From positions 197,759 through 261,758 of the forward strand of contig NZ_JACHJO010000010.1 in NCBI RefSeq assembly GCF_014203695.1: 64,000 nt of DNA, given 5' to 3'. A model generated the notes under the pieces. That model saw only the letters and a program-made list of their open reading frames with translations. It was not told the DNA's origin and did not search any database. Origin of the DNA: Nocardiopsis algeriensis (GTDB lineage Bacteria; Actinomycetota; Actinomycetes; Streptosporangiales; Streptosporangiaceae). Positions 9,915-18,312 of the stretch are shown here, one piece after another (the stretch's first letter is position 1; each line of letters opens with the position of its first letter). The position numbers and the translations under genes were made by a program.

Positions 9915-10703
9915 TCAGAGGTCGAGCTGCCCGCGGGCCACCGAGACGGCGCGGCCGCCGATGAGCACCCTCTGCCCCCGGTTCTCCAGGAGGAGGTCGC
10001 CGCCGCGGGCCGACGCCTGGTGGGCGGTCAGCCGGGTGCGGCCGAGCCGTTCGGACCAGAAGGGTGCGAGGACGGTGTGGGCGCGGCCGGTGACGGGGTC
10101 CTCGGGGACGCCGACGCGGGGGGCGAACACGCGGGAGACGAAGTCGGGGCCCGTCCGTGCCCGCGCGGTGGGGACGACCAGGTGGTAGGGCAGGCGCGCG
10201 ACCGCCGCGAGGTCGGGCTCCAGGGCGCGCAGCACCGCCTCGTCGGCGACCTCCACGAGCAGGTCGTCCTGTCCGCCGACACCGGTCCACAGGGGCTCGG
10301 TTCCCAGGGCGTCGGCCAGGCTCTCGGGGGTGTCGATCCGCCGGGGCGGCTTGGCGGGGAAGTCCATCCACAGGAGGCCGTCGCGCTGCTCGACGGTGAG
10401 CACGCCGCTGAGGGTGGTGAAGCGGTAGGGCCCCGGCACACCCGCCTCGGTGAGGGCGTGTGCGGTGGCGAGTGTGGCGTGACCGCACAGGTCGATCTCG
10501 ACGGTCGGGGTGAACCAGCGCAGTTCGTAGTCGGCGTCGGGGGAGTCGACGGGGCGGGCGAAGGCGGTCTCGGACAGGTTGAACTCGGCGGCCACCGCCT
10601 GTGCCCACGCGTCGGGGTAGGCGTCGTCCATGACGAGGACGGCTGCGGGGTTCCCTGCCAGGGGGCGGTCGGTGAAGGCGTCGATCACGCGGTACTCGGG
10701 CAT
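9915..10703 (-). CDS. PhzF family isomerase/epimerase-like protein
   Basis: The 262-residue protein belongs to the PhzF family, whose fold resembles diaminopimelate epimerase. The N-terminal motifs are intact: VIDAFTDRPLAGNPAAV, NLSETAF with the catalytic Glu, RWFTPTVEIDLCGHATLA. In the C-terminal half the usual DPVTGSAH turn reads EDPVTGRAHT, with Arg where Ser is normal. PhzF itself isomerises a phenazine precursor, but most family members are of unknown role, and no phenazine genes are nearby. I therefore give no gene symbol. Confidence 0.9.
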   Translation of the reverse strand: MPEYRVIDAFTDRPLAGNPAAVLVMDDAYPDAWAQAVAAEFNLSETAFARPVDSPDADYELRWFTPTVEIDLCGHATLATAHALTEAGVPGPYRFTTLSGVLTVEQRDGLLWMDFPAKPPRRIDTPESLADALGTEPLWTGVGGQDDLLVEVADEAVLRALEPDLAAVARLPYHLVVPTARARTGPDFVSRVFAPRVGVPEDPVTGRAHTVLAPFWSERLGRTRLTAHQASARGGDLLLENRGQRVLIGGRAVSVARGQLDL

Positions 10704-10759
10704 GGACACATTCTCGCCTGCCGGGGCGGGCCGGGGCGGGGTGCCGGGCGGACCGGGCC

Positions 10760-11197
10760 TCACAGGGGCGGCTCGTCCAGGATGAACATGGTCTGGGTGC
10801 TCTTGACCTCGGGCAGGCGCTGGAGGCGTTCGAGGACGAAGGTCCGCAGCGCGGCGGCGTCGGCCACCCGGACCAGGAGCAGCAGGTCGACGTCGCCGGA
10901 GACCAGGGCGGCGTGGTCGACCTCGGGGATGTCGCGCAGATAGCCCCGGAAGCGTTCCCAGGAATGCTGTTCGATACGCACCGACACGTAGGCCGACAGT
11001 CCGGTGCCGTACTTCTCGGGGTCGATCACGGCGGTGAAGCCGCGGATGACACCCTCCTCGCGGAGGCGTTCCAAACGGGAGTAGGCGTTGGCGCGGGAGA
11101 TGTGCGCCTGCTGTGCGACCGCGCGGATGGACATCCGCCCGTCCTCGCGCAGCAGGGAGATGATCCGGCGGTCGGTCTCGTCCAGCGGCACAGCCAT
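10760..11197 (-). CDS. Lrp/AsnC family transcriptional regulator
   Basis: The 145-residue protein has an N-terminal winged helix-turn-helix (LDETDRRIISLLREDGRMSIRAVAQQAHISRANAYSRLERL) and a C-terminal RAM ligand-binding domain (residues about 70-140, with DHAALVSGDVDLLLLVRV). Such proteins form octamers and sense amino acids or related acids. Its target is not evident because no gene is transcribed divergently from it. The ATG at 11197 follows GAGGGA at a suitable distance. Confidence 0.93.
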   Translation of the reverse strand: MAVPLDETDRRIISLLREDGRMSIRAVAQQAHISRANAYSRLERLREEGVIRGFTAVIDPEKYGTGLSAYVSVRIEQHSWERFRGYLRDIPEVDHAALVSGDVDLLLLVRVADAAALRTFVLERLQRLPEVKSTQTMFILDEPPL

Positions 11198-11381
11198 GTG
11201 TCTTCCCTCATACCGCTCATGTGGCGGCCGGTCGGGAGCATAGAGACCGCTGTGTGGCCTTACTGAGCAGTTCGTCCAGTATCAGCATGGAAGCATCGAC
11301 ACTATGGGGTATTTCACTTCCGGTTCAAGGCAGGAAGCGCATCGATGCGCGATCTCTACCCGGGCCCCGGCCCGGACACGG

Positions 11382-11417
11382 CAGGGGGCCGCGGCCGGAT
11401 CCGGCCGCGGCCCCCTG
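11382..11417 (-). terminator. terminator hairpin, 36-bp perfect palindrome
   Basis: The whole 36-bp stretch equals its own reverse complement (CAGGGGGCCGCGGCCGGA and its mirror). It sits 17 bases past the stop of the double-psi barrel gene on the minus strand and about 185 bases upstream of the Lrp gene start, so it most likely ends the first transcript. Confidence 0.7.
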
Positions 11418-11434
11418 TGCGGGAGAACCCTTGC

Positions 11435-12325
11435 CTACTTGTCGTCCTCGCCGTCCTTCTTTCCGCGCACGCGGTCGATCAGGGAGCCGAGGCTGTGGTC
11501 ACCCGCGCTCGCGGCCAGCAGGCCGCGGCCCTGGTCGTCGGCCTCACCCGCGTGGGCGCCGGCCGGGCGGCGGCTCCAGGCGAAGAAGAGGGCGACGAGG
11601 ATGGCCGGAACGAGGGCCAGGGCGAGCAGGCCGGTGCTGCTCAGGACACCGCTGTCGGCACCGGTGAGCCCGACGCCGGACAGGTCGTTCACGGCCGTCT
11701 CGGCGGTCACTCCGCCCTCGCCCCCGTCGTCGGAGGCGGCCGCGGCCTGCTCCTCGGCGTCCTCGGAGTCCTTGTCCTCGGACTTCTCCCCGCCCTCGGA
11801 GTCCTTGCCCCCGGACTCCTTCTTGTCGTCCTTCTTGTCTTCCTTCTCGTCCGCCTGGGAGGTGTCGAGCGCCTCCTCGGGGATGGGGGAGACCGCGTTC
11901 TCGCACTTGTTCTCGGGCTGCATGAAGGGGTGGGGAGCGCCTTCTGTACCCGCGCCGTCGCCCCATTCGGTGATGTAGTACTCGACGTCGTAGAGGTGGC
12001 CGTTGCCGCCGCTCACGGTGTAGTTGGTGTCGTTCCAGGTCTCACCGGTCAGCTCGGCGAAGGTCTTGCCGTCCATGTCGAGCAGGACGTCGCAGTCGTG
12101 GGAGGGGACACCGGGACCGCGGTCACCGATGAAGAACTCCGCCTTCTTGCCCTCGTGGACCACGTAGCCCTCGGTGCCGAGGGGCCAGCTCGGGCTGGAG
12201 AAGAGGCCCTTCTGCATCGGCTCGCCGCTCGCGGGCGCGCCGGTGTCACCGTTGATGCCGGAACCGTCGTCCCAGAAATAGGTGGCGGTGACCTTGCCGT
12301 ACTGAATGGGAGTGTCGTTGCTCAT
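11435..12325 (-). CDS. exported double-psi beta-barrel (RlpA/3D-like) protein with C-terminal membrane anchor
   Basis: The first 110 residues (YGKVTATYFWDDGSG, GEPMQKGLFSSPSWPLGT, FFIGDRGPGVPSHDCDVLLD) look like a double-psi beta-barrel of the RlpA/3D type found in cell-wall proteins, with Asp residues of the kind used by such lytic enzymes. A long Lys/Asp/Glu/Ser-rich linker (about residues 150-215) follows, then a hydrophobic helix (STGLLALALVPAILVALFFAW) and a basic tail. ATG 12325 has no good ribosome site and no clear signal peptide. An in-frame GTG about 45 bases upstream would add a short hydrophobic start (VHGLLGPVAYLAISL), so the true start and export route are uncertain. Confidence 0.7.
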   Translation of the reverse strand: MSNDTPIQYGKVTATYFWDDGSGINGDTGAPASGEPMQKGLFSSPSWPLGTEGYVVHEGKKAEFFIGDRGPGVPSHDCDVLLDMDGKTFAELTGETWNDTNYTVSGGNGHLYDVEYYITEWGDGAGTEGAPHPFMQPENKCENAVSPIPEEALDTSQADEKEDKKDDKKESGGKDSEGGEKSEDKDSEDAEEQAAAASDDGGEGGVTAETAVNDLSGVGLTGADSGVLSSTGLLALALVPAILVALFFAWSRRPAGAHAGEADDQGRGLLAASAGDHSLGSLIDRVRGKKDGEDDK

Positions 12326-12868
12326 GAGAGAAATAGCCAGGTAGGCGACAGGGCCGAGAAGACCGTGGACACGGCTGGGCCGGGTTCCGAGGCGTCCTCG
12401 GGGCACACCCCGGTCCGGGTGTCGTGCAGGGATCTCCCGCGTCGCTGGCTGCGAGGTGCGGGGTGGGAACGGGTCGCGCCGATGGACTTCGGCACTCCTC
12501 TGGCTCGGGCGCTCGAACGCGCACGGCTCAGTTCCCGGGAAGGGTCTCGATTCCCCTGCGGCACTCTGGCCGATCAAGGGCTCGGCACCGGTTCGTCAAA
12601 GACCAATAACGAACCGGTCACGAAGGACACTAACCCACGCTCAGGCAAAAAAGGCAAGCCCGCCAGGTAAAATGACAGAAAGACACTTGACCGGCACTCT
12701 TCGGAGTTCCCCCGCCCACCCCCGAAAATGCCGAAAGCCCCTGCACACAGGGGCTCGGCGCGTTCGCCCGGTGACGGCGGACGCGCCCGTCCGTGGCGCG
12801 GCTCACGGTGTGGCGGGCGCACCGGGGTCGGGCGGAGGGCCGTGACCGGGGCCACGGTCAAGCCCGGG
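12326..12868. other. 543-base intergenic region, long leader of the double-psi barrel gene
   Basis: No convincing gene is seen on either strand. It holds the kynU terminator (12736-12755) and, on the minus strand, a possible -35-like TTGACG near 12590, which would leave a leader of more than 200 bases before the double-psi barrel gene. The stretch 12600-12700 is less GC-rich than its surroundings. A structured leader is possible, but I could not match it to a known riboswitch by eye. Confidence 0.5.
12736..12755 (-). terminator. terminator hairpin after kynU
   Basis: An 8-bp perfect stem (AGCCCCTG / CAGGGGCT) with a CACA loop. On the minus strand it is followed within a few bases by TTTCGGCATTTT, a T-rich tail. 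It lies about 115 bases beyond the kynU stop. Confidence 0.7.
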
Positions 12869-14107
12869 TCACGTCACCTCGGACCGCAGGGAAAAACGCT
12901 CCTGGCGCCACTCCCCTGTCTCCACGACCTCGCGCAGCGCCTCGGCGGCGTCCCACACGTCCACGTGGCGCAGGTACAGCGGGGTGAAGCCGAAGCGCAT
13001 GACGTCGGGGGCCCGGAAGTCCCCGACCACCCCGCGGGCGATGAGCGCCTGCACGATCGGGTAGCCGGCGCCCTCCTCGGGCTCCACCAGCGCCACCTGG
13101 CTCCCGCGCCGCCCGTGCTCGGCCGGGGTGATCGAGGAGATCCCCGCCGCGGCGGCGCGGTCCAGGAAGAGGTCGGTCATCGCCAGGCTCTTGGCCCGCA
13201 CCAGCGCCATGTCGGCCCTGGCCCACACGTCCAGGCTCGCCTCCAGGGCGGCGGCGGCCAGCAGGGGCTGCGAACCGCTGAGGAAGCGGGACACCCCCGG
13301 AGCGGGCTCGTAGTCGGCGCTGAACTCGAAGGGCCGGGCGTGCCCGTGCCAGCCGCTCAGCGGCTGCTCGGCCGCGGCGTGGTGGCGCCGGGCCGCGTAC
13401 AGGAACGAGGGAGAGCCCGGACCGGCGTTGAGGTACTTGTAGGTGCACCCCACCGCGAAGTCGGCTCCGCTGCCGGACAGGTCGACCGGGACCGCGCCGG
13501 CGCTGTGGCACAGGTCCCAGACCACCAGGGCGCCGTGCTCGTGCGCCAGGCGGGTGATGCCGGCCATGTCGCGCATCGTGCCGCTGCGGTAGTCGACGTG
13601 GCTGAGCAGCAGCACGGCGACGTCGCCGGCCGCCAGCGCCTCGGCCAGGCCGGGGCCGTCGGGGTCCACGCGCCGCTGCACGGCGCCCGTCAGCGAGGCC
13701 GCTCCCTCGGCGACGTAGAGGTCGGTGGGGAAGTTGCCCGCCTCACCCAGCACGACCGACCGGTCGGACATGCGCAGCGCGGCGACCAGTGTCTTGAACA
13801 GGTTGGCGGAGGTGCCGTCGCCGACGACGACCTCGTCGGGGCCGGCCCCGACCAGGGGGGCGATCCGGGCGCCCAGAGTGCGCGGCTTGTCCCACCATCC
13901 GGCGTCGTTCCAGCTGCGGACGAGGCCTTGGCCCCACTCCCGCTCGACCATGTCGGCGATCCGCCCGGGGGTGGCGCGCGGCAGCGCGCCCAGCGAGTTC
14001 CCGTCGAGGTAGACCATGCCCTCGGGGAGGACGAACTCGTCGCGGAGCGGGGCGAGGGGGTCGGCCGCGTCGAGCGCGGCGCATTCCTCACGGGTGGTGG
14101 GTGTCAT
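12869..14107 (-). CDS. kynU: kynureninase
   Basis: Kynureninase is a PLP enzyme that cleaves L-kynurenine to anthranilate and L-alanine. The 412-residue protein has the expected motifs: YLDGNSLGALPRAT near the start, SVVLGEAGNFPTDLY, the PLP-ring Asp in VVWDLCHSAGAVPVDL, the Schiff-base Lys in GCTYKYLNAGPGSPSFLY, and GWHGHARPFEF. It follows kynA after 59 bases on the same strand, with GAGG before its ATG, so the two form a tryptophan-degradation unit (tryptophan to N-formylkynurenine, then kynurenine to anthranilate). The kynurenine formamidase that joins the two steps is not in this cluster. Confidence 0.96.
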   Translation of the reverse strand: MTPTTREECAALDAADPLAPLRDEFVLPEGMVYLDGNSLGALPRATPGRIADMVEREWGQGLVRSWNDAGWWDKPRTLGARIAPLVGAGPDEVVVGDGTSANLFKTLVAALRMSDRSVVLGEAGNFPTDLYVAEGAASLTGAVQRRVDPDGPGLAEALAAGDVAVLLLSHVDYRSGTMRDMAGITRLAHEHGALVVWDLCHSAGAVPVDLSGSGADFAVGCTYKYLNAGPGSPSFLYAARRHHAAAEQPLSGWHGHARPFEFSADYEPAPGVSRFLSGSQPLLAAAALEASLDVWARADMALVRAKSLAMTDLFLDRAAAAGISSITPAEHGRRGSQVALVEPEEGAGYPIVQALIARGVVGDFRAPDVMRFGFTPLYLRHVDVWDAAEALREVVETGEWRQERFSLRSEVT

Positions 14108-14166
14108 CGGTGCCTCGTTCTTCCTTCTCGGGTGGCGGGTGCGGCAGGCTCCTCGGGGAGCTCGCC

Positions 14167-15036
14167 TCAGAGGGAGCTGCGCAGCGACCACAGCTCGGGG
14201 AACACGTCCTGTTCGACGATGCGGGCCAGCCAGGTGAGGCCGTTGGAGCCGCCGCTGCCCGTCTTGCCCCCCATCGCGCGCTTGACCGCCGTGTAGTGGA
14301 GGTGGCGCCACCTGGTCATCCTCTCGGCGACGTCGACCAGGGCCTCGGCCAGGAGGTAGAGCTCGTTGCCGGGCCTGTCGTCGGCGTACACCAGCGCCCA
14401 GGCCCGTTCGACCTCCGGGCTCGCCTCGTAGCCGGCGGTCCAGTCCCGCTCGACGCGGTCGGCGGGGACGGGCAGGCCGCGGCGGTACAGCAGCCGCAGC
14501 GCCGCGTCGTACAGGCTCGGCCGCTCCAGGAGACCGGTGAGCTCCTCCGCGACGCGGTCCATGGCCTTGTGCGGGCGGACCATGGCCGCGGACTTGTTCC
14601 CCAGCACGAACTCCAGTTTCCGGTAGCCGTAGGACTGGAAGCCCGAGGCCTGGCCGAAGGCGTCCCGGAACCGGTTGAACTCCGTGGGGCTCATGTCGGA
14701 GATCAGCTTCCAGGAGTCGTTGAGCACGTCCTGGGCGGCGGCCGCGCGGCGCAGCCAGGCCAGGGCCCCGGGCACGTCGTCCGCTTCCAGGCGGTCGCGG
14801 GCCTCCTCCCAGCGCTCCCGTACGAGCACGAACACCAGCTCCATCACCTGGGTGGCGATGATGAAAGCGGACTCGGCGGGCTCGTCCGTGCGCGGGTTCT
14901 GGAGCCGCAGCAGGGTGTCGACACCCACGTAGTCGACGTAGGGGGTGGTGCGCTCGAAGGAGAGCGTGGGCCGCCCCTCGTCCTCCGGGTCGCCGGGGAG
15001 GTAGGGGCACTGCTGGGCGGTGGTCGTGGAGAGCAT
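14167..15036 (-). CDS. kynA: tryptophan 2,3-dioxygenase
   Basis: This haem enzyme opens the indole ring of L-tryptophan to give N-formylkynurenine. The 289-residue protein is of normal length and has the family's blocks: YVDYVGVDTLLRLQNPRTDEPAESAFIIATQVMEL, FNRFRDAFGQASGFQSYGYRKLEF, and RWRHLHYTAVKRAMGGKTGSGGSNG containing the haem-ligand His region and the GTGGS-like substrate loop. The start ATG 15036 gives the usual N-terminus. A regulator gene of the Lrp/AsnC family is divergently transcribed 170 bases away, and two palindromic elements lie between them. Confidence 0.96.
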   Translation of the reverse strand: MLSTTTAQQCPYLPGDPEDEGRPTLSFERTTPYVDYVGVDTLLRLQNPRTDEPAESAFIIATQVMELVFVLVRERWEEARDRLEADDVPGALAWLRRAAAAQDVLNDSWKLISDMSPTEFNRFRDAFGQASGFQSYGYRKLEFVLGNKSAAMVRPHKAMDRVAEELTGLLERPSLYDAALRLLYRRGLPVPADRVERDWTAGYEASPEVERAWALVYADDRPGNELYLLAEALVDVAERMTRWRHLHYTAVKRAMGGKTGSGGSNGLTWLARIVEQDVFPELWSLRSSL

Positions 15037-15081
15037 CGGAAGGACCCCTCGTGGTACGGAACTGCTGCGGCGGTCAAGTGC

Positions 15082-15095
15082 CATGTGGTCACATG
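15082..15095. promoter_or_regulatory. candidate operator in the kynA / Lrp divergent promoter region
   Basis: A perfect inverted repeat, CATGTG GT CACATG, lies 46 bases upstream of the kynA start. A second, looser inverted repeat (GTTG...CAAC, 15162-15178) lies just upstream of the regulator gene. The 170-base gap also has a TTGACC on the minus strand next to the first repeat, usable as a kynA -35 element. Binding by the adjacent Lrp-type regulator is inference. Confidence 0.45.
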
Positions 15096-15205
15096 ATCGG
15101 ACAGTCCGACTCGGAAAGGAATGGACGTCGGCCCCTCCCACGGGGTTCGAACCTAGTGTTCGTTGTGTATCCAGCAACATTGCTTTGCAGACGAAAGGCG
15201 CGGCC

Positions 15206-15667
15206 TTGCACCTGACAACTCCCCTCGACGGGGTGGACCGACGTATTCTCACCGAGCTCCAGCGCGACGGCCGGCTGTCCTTCAACGAGCTGTCGCGCCG
15301 GGTGAACCTCTCGGCCCCGGCCGTCGCCGACCGCGTACGCCGCCTCACCGACCGGGGCGTGATCACCGGCTACCACGCACACGTGGACCCGGCCGCGGCG
15401 GGCCTGCCGGTGACCGCGCTGGTGCGCATGCAGTGCTTCGGCGCACATTGCCTGCTGCGCGAACCGGAGTCGCTGGAGCTTCCGGAGATCCTGCAGGTCC
15501 ACCGGGTGACCGGTGACGACTGCTGCGTGCTGCTCATCGCGGTGCGCTCCATGGAGCACTTCGAGGAGGTCATCGACCGCCTCGCGGCGCACGGCCGCCC
15601 CTCCAGCACCATGATCCTGTCCAGCCCGGTGCCCTGGCGCCCGGTCACCGCGCCGGAGGCCCCCTGA
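15206..15667 (+). CDS. Lrp/AsnC family regulator, probable regulator of kynA-kynU
   Basis: The 153-residue protein has a winged helix-turn-helix (LDGVDRRILTELQRDGRLSFNELSRRVNLSAPAVADRVRRL) and a RAM sensor domain (VTALVRMQCFGAHC, EILQVHRVTGDDCCVLLIAV). Its RAM core contains four Cys, unusual for the family. The only sensible start is TTG 15206, seven bases after AAAGG. Divergence from kynA suggests local control by tryptophan or kynurenine, as for KynR-type Lrp proteins elsewhere, but this is inference. Its last 23 bases overlap the converging HD-domain gene. Confidence 0.85.
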   Translation: MHLTTPLDGVDRRILTELQRDGRLSFNELSRRVNLSAPAVADRVRRLTDRGVITGYHAHVDPAAAGLPVTALVRMQCFGAHCLLREPESLELPEILQVHRVTGDDCCVLLIAVRSMEHFEEVIDRLAAHGRPSSTMILSSPVPWRPVTAPEAP

Positions 15668-16319
15668 ACCCCGACGGCTCGGACCGGCCGTCCGCCTCCA
15701 GGCGTTCGAGCTCGGCGGACATGTTGGCCCGCGCCCGGGGCTCCCAGTGGAGACGGCCGAAACCGGTGGAGTACAGGTGCGGGGAATCCAGCAGCCGCCT
15801 CAGCACGCCGGCCCTGCCCCGCCGGAACTCCTCGTCCGAGAAGCGGCCGTACTCGGCGCGCACCGCGGCGTTGTAGGTCAGGTACTCGTCGGCGGGACCG
15901 GCCAGGACCGACAGGTCGGCGTCGCAGAGCACCGCGGCGTCGGCGTCGCCCGGCTCGGGGCGGTGGTCGCGGGTGACCAGGACCAGGCGCGCCACCTCCA
16001 GGGTCCGTGCCGGGTCGGTGCCCGTCATGGGCAACCGGTCCAGGGCCAGTGCCGCGCTCTGCTCCTCGTCGTCGGAGGAGCCCTGGTGGACCGCGTCGTG
16101 GAACCAGGCCGCCAGGCGGACCAGATCGGGATCCGCGGCCTCCTCCGCCAGCACGTCGACCGCGCAGAGCACCTGCCACAGATGCCGGACCGTGTGGTGG
16201 CGCCGGTGCGGTTCCCCCCACCGGTCCAGGAGCTCCTCCCCCACCGCCCTGGCCTCCGGTCCGGACCCGACGAGACGTTCCCAGGCCGCCCGGAGCAGGG
16301 GCGCCTCCTCGTTCCGCAT
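15645..16319 (-). CDS. HD-domain metal-dependent phosphohydrolase
   Basis: The 224-residue protein matches the predicted HD-superfamily hydrolases with an N-terminal helical part, HHTVRHLWQVL, the HD motif in AAWFHDAVHQGSSDDEEQSA, then VARLVLVTRDHRPEPGDADAAVLCDADLSVLA with the later metal-binding Asp. Family members act on nucleotides or phosphate esters; the substrate here is unknown. The 3' end overlaps the converging Lrp gene by 23 bases. Its upstream gap of 210 bases is shared with the divergent MFS transporter gene. Confidence 0.88.
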   Translation of the reverse strand: MRNEEAPLLRAAWERLVGSGPEARAVGEELLDRWGEPHRRHHTVRHLWQVLCAVDVLAEEAADPDLVRLAAWFHDAVHQGSSDDEEQSAALALDRLPMTGTDPARTLEVARLVLVTRDHRPEPGDADAAVLCDADLSVLAGPADEYLTYNAAVRAEYGRFSDEEFRRGRAGVLRRLLDSPHLYSTGFGRLHWEPRARANMSAELERLEADGRSEPSGFRGPPAR

Positions 16320-16438
16320 CCTTCCGCCCTTCCTGTCGGGGTGCACCGCTTCCTCTCCCCTCGGTCTTCCCGGGCAGGCCGCCCGCCGCACGGGCCGGGG
16401 TGTGTTCGGGGCCGACGGCAGAAGAAGCGCCATATCAT

Positions 16439-16455
16439 GGGACGAATTTGGTCCC
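16439..16455. promoter_or_regulatory. candidate operator before the MFS gene
   Basis: An inverted repeat GGGAC-N7-GTCCC with an AT-rich centre (GAATTTG), next to a CATATCAT stretch that could serve as a -10 region for the divergent HD-domain or MFS gene. It lies 75 bases before the MFS start. Confidence 0.35.
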
Positions 16456-16529
16456 TCCTCGATCGATCCGCCGACCGCCGTGCCGACGTCCTGGAAGGAC
16501 CGGCACGGAACAGACACGAACGAGGGCGG

Positions 16530-17780
16530 ATGTCACCACTGCAGACCCTGCGGCGCATGCACGAGATCGCCGGATGGCCCCTTCTTCTCGCGACCTTCAT
16601 GGCCCGCCTGCCCGTCTCCATGTCCCTGATCGGGCTCCTCACCCTGGTGACGGTCACCACCGGGAGCGTGGCCACGGCCGGAATGGTGACCGGCGCCTTC
16701 GCGGTCGGCGAGGCGGTCGGCGGACCGGTCATCGCCCGCTTCGCCGACCGCCACGGCCAGCGCCTCCCCGTCCTGGTCATGTCGCTCGTGGACACCGTCC
16801 TCATCGCCCTGCTCGTGGCGGCGGTCCTGACCGGCCGACCGACGCCGGTCCTGGCCGTCCTGGCCGCGGTGGCGGGCGCGTGCCTGCCCCAGATCGCCCC
16901 GATGGCGCGCACCCGGTGGGTGGTGCTCATCCGCAAGGGTCCGCACACCGGCCTGGAGCGGGAGCGGTCCCTGTCCGCGGCGATGTCGGTGGAGGGCGTG
17001 CTCGACGAGGCCGCGTTCGTGCTCGGGCCGGCGCTGGTGGGCCTGCTCACCGTCGCGGTCTCCCCTGCCGCGAGCGTGCTCGGCGCGTCCGTGCTCATCG
17101 GTGTGTTCGGCACCGTCTTCGCCCTGCACCCCACCGCCCCGCCCGGATCTCTTCCGGTGCACGGCGAGAACAGCCGGATCGCCACACCCGCCCTGCTGGT
17201 ACTGGCCGTGCCCATGTTCTGCCAGGGGATGTTCTTCGGCGCGATGTCCACCGCCGTGACCGCCTTCGCCGACGAGGCGGGCCACAGCGAGCTGTCGGGC
17301 CTGATGTACGCGGTGATGGGTATCAGCAGTGCCACCGCAGGGCTGCTGATGGCCTCGCTGCCTGTGGGATTCGGCCTGACCGCACGCGCGCGGGTCGCGG
17401 CGGGAGGCCTCTTCCTGCTCACCCTGCCGCTGTACCTGGACCACAGCGCCGCCACGCTCGCGGGGGTGATCTTCGTCCTGGGCGCCGCCGTGGGGCCGCA
17501 CATCGTCACCCTGTTCGCACTCACCGAACGCGCGGCGCCGCCCAGCCGCCTGTCCCAGTCGATGGCGATCATCCTGAGCTGCCTCATCCTGGGCCAGGCA
17601 GCGGGTTCGGCCCTGTCGGGGCCGCTCGCCGAGAGCTCCGGGCACATGGCGGCGTTCGTACCGGCCACGATCGGCGGCCTGGTGTCGCTGGCGGTGTCGA
17701 CCGCGGTGATGCGCAGCCGCTGGTACACCCTCGACCGGGACCGCGGTCCCCGACGTGAGACGGGGAACATATCGCGTTAA
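16530..17780 (+). CDS. MFS transporter
   Basis: The 416-residue protein has about 12 hydrophobic segments in two halves joined by a short polar loop near residues 205-220 (HPTAPPGSLPVHGENSR). The loop after the second helix carries RFADRHGQRLPVL, matching the major facilitator signature. The sequence best fits drug-efflux-like MFS proteins; the substrate cannot be told. The ATG at 16530 follows GAGGG. A palindrome in the upstream gap suggests local repression. Confidence 0.88.
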   Translation: MSPLQTLRRMHEIAGWPLLLATFMARLPVSMSLIGLLTLVTVTTGSVATAGMVTGAFAVGEAVGGPVIARFADRHGQRLPVLVMSLVDTVLIALLVAAVLTGRPTPVLAVLAAVAGACLPQIAPMARTRWVVLIRKGPHTGLERERSLSAAMSVEGVLDEAAFVLGPALVGLLTVAVSPAASVLGASVLIGVFGTVFALHPTAPPGSLPVHGENSRIATPALLVLAVPMFCQGMFFGAMSTAVTAFADEAGHSELSGLMYAVMGISSATAGLLMASLPVGFGLTARARVAAGGLFLLTLPLYLDHSAATLAGVIFVLGAAVGPHIVTLFALTERAAPPSRLSQSMAIILSCLILGQAAGSALSGPLAESSGHMAAFVPATIGGLVSLAVSTAVMRSRWYTLDRDRGPRRETGNISR

Positions 17781-17894
17781 GCACACGTTAAAGAGCGGCC
17801 GACAGTTACTCCTCCGCCCCTAGGCTCGTGGACCGTGCTCGAACTTCTGACCAGTCTCCATCAGAGAAGCCCGCGCCGTCGAAGAGAGGCAGAA

Positions 17895-18305
17895 GTGCCC
17901 CAGCTCACCGGACTCGCCCGCATCACCCTGTCGGTGCGCGACAGGGACGCGAGCGTGGCGTTCTACCGCGACGTCCTCGGGTTCAAGGTGCGTGCCAGAC
18001 GCGATCAGGACGGAACGCTGCGCACGGAGTGCCGCCACCAGGCCTCGGGGGTGCTCCTGGCCCTGATCCAGCACAGGGACAACTTCAAGAACCGCTTCGA
18101 CCGCCGCCACTGCGGCCTGGACCGCCTCACCCTGGGGGTGGCCAACCTGGGCGAGCTGGAGGCGTGGGAGGAGCGGTTCGGCGAGATGGACGTGGACCAC
18201 CTGCCGATCGTGCACAGGGAGGAGGGCTCCACCCTCCTCTTCTACGATCCCGACGGCACCGAGCTCGCCCTGTTCGCCCCGGCCGAGCTGGACGAGGAGG
18301 GGTAG
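17895..18305 (+). CDS. VOC family (glyoxalase/bleomycin-resistance fold) protein
   Basis: A 136-residue single-domain protein with the paired beta-alpha-beta-beta-beta modules of the vicinal oxygen chelate family: LARITLSVRDRDASVAFYRDVLGFKVRAR, then HCGLDRLTLGVANL and STLLFYDPDGTELALFA. Metal-ligand-like His and Glu residues are at the expected places (HCGLDRL; DPDGTELALF), so it could be an enzyme or a ligand-binding protein. GTG 17895 was chosen because TAGGCT at about 17820 looks like the -10 element, which makes an earlier GTG at 17835 less likely. It ends seven bases from the converging DeoR gene. Confidence 0.85.
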   Translation: MPQLTGLARITLSVRDRDASVAFYRDVLGFKVRARRDQDGTLRTECRHQASGVLLALIQHRDNFKNRFDRRHCGLDRLTLGVANLGELEAWEERFGEMDVDHLPIVHREEGSTLLFYDPDGTELALFAPAELDEEG

Positions 18306-18312
18306 GGGCCGG

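Noticed and set aside
12326..12577. N-terminal extension of the double-psi barrel protein to an upstream ATG at 12577
   Set aside because: The extension is Arg/Pro-rich shadow-like sequence with no signal peptide.
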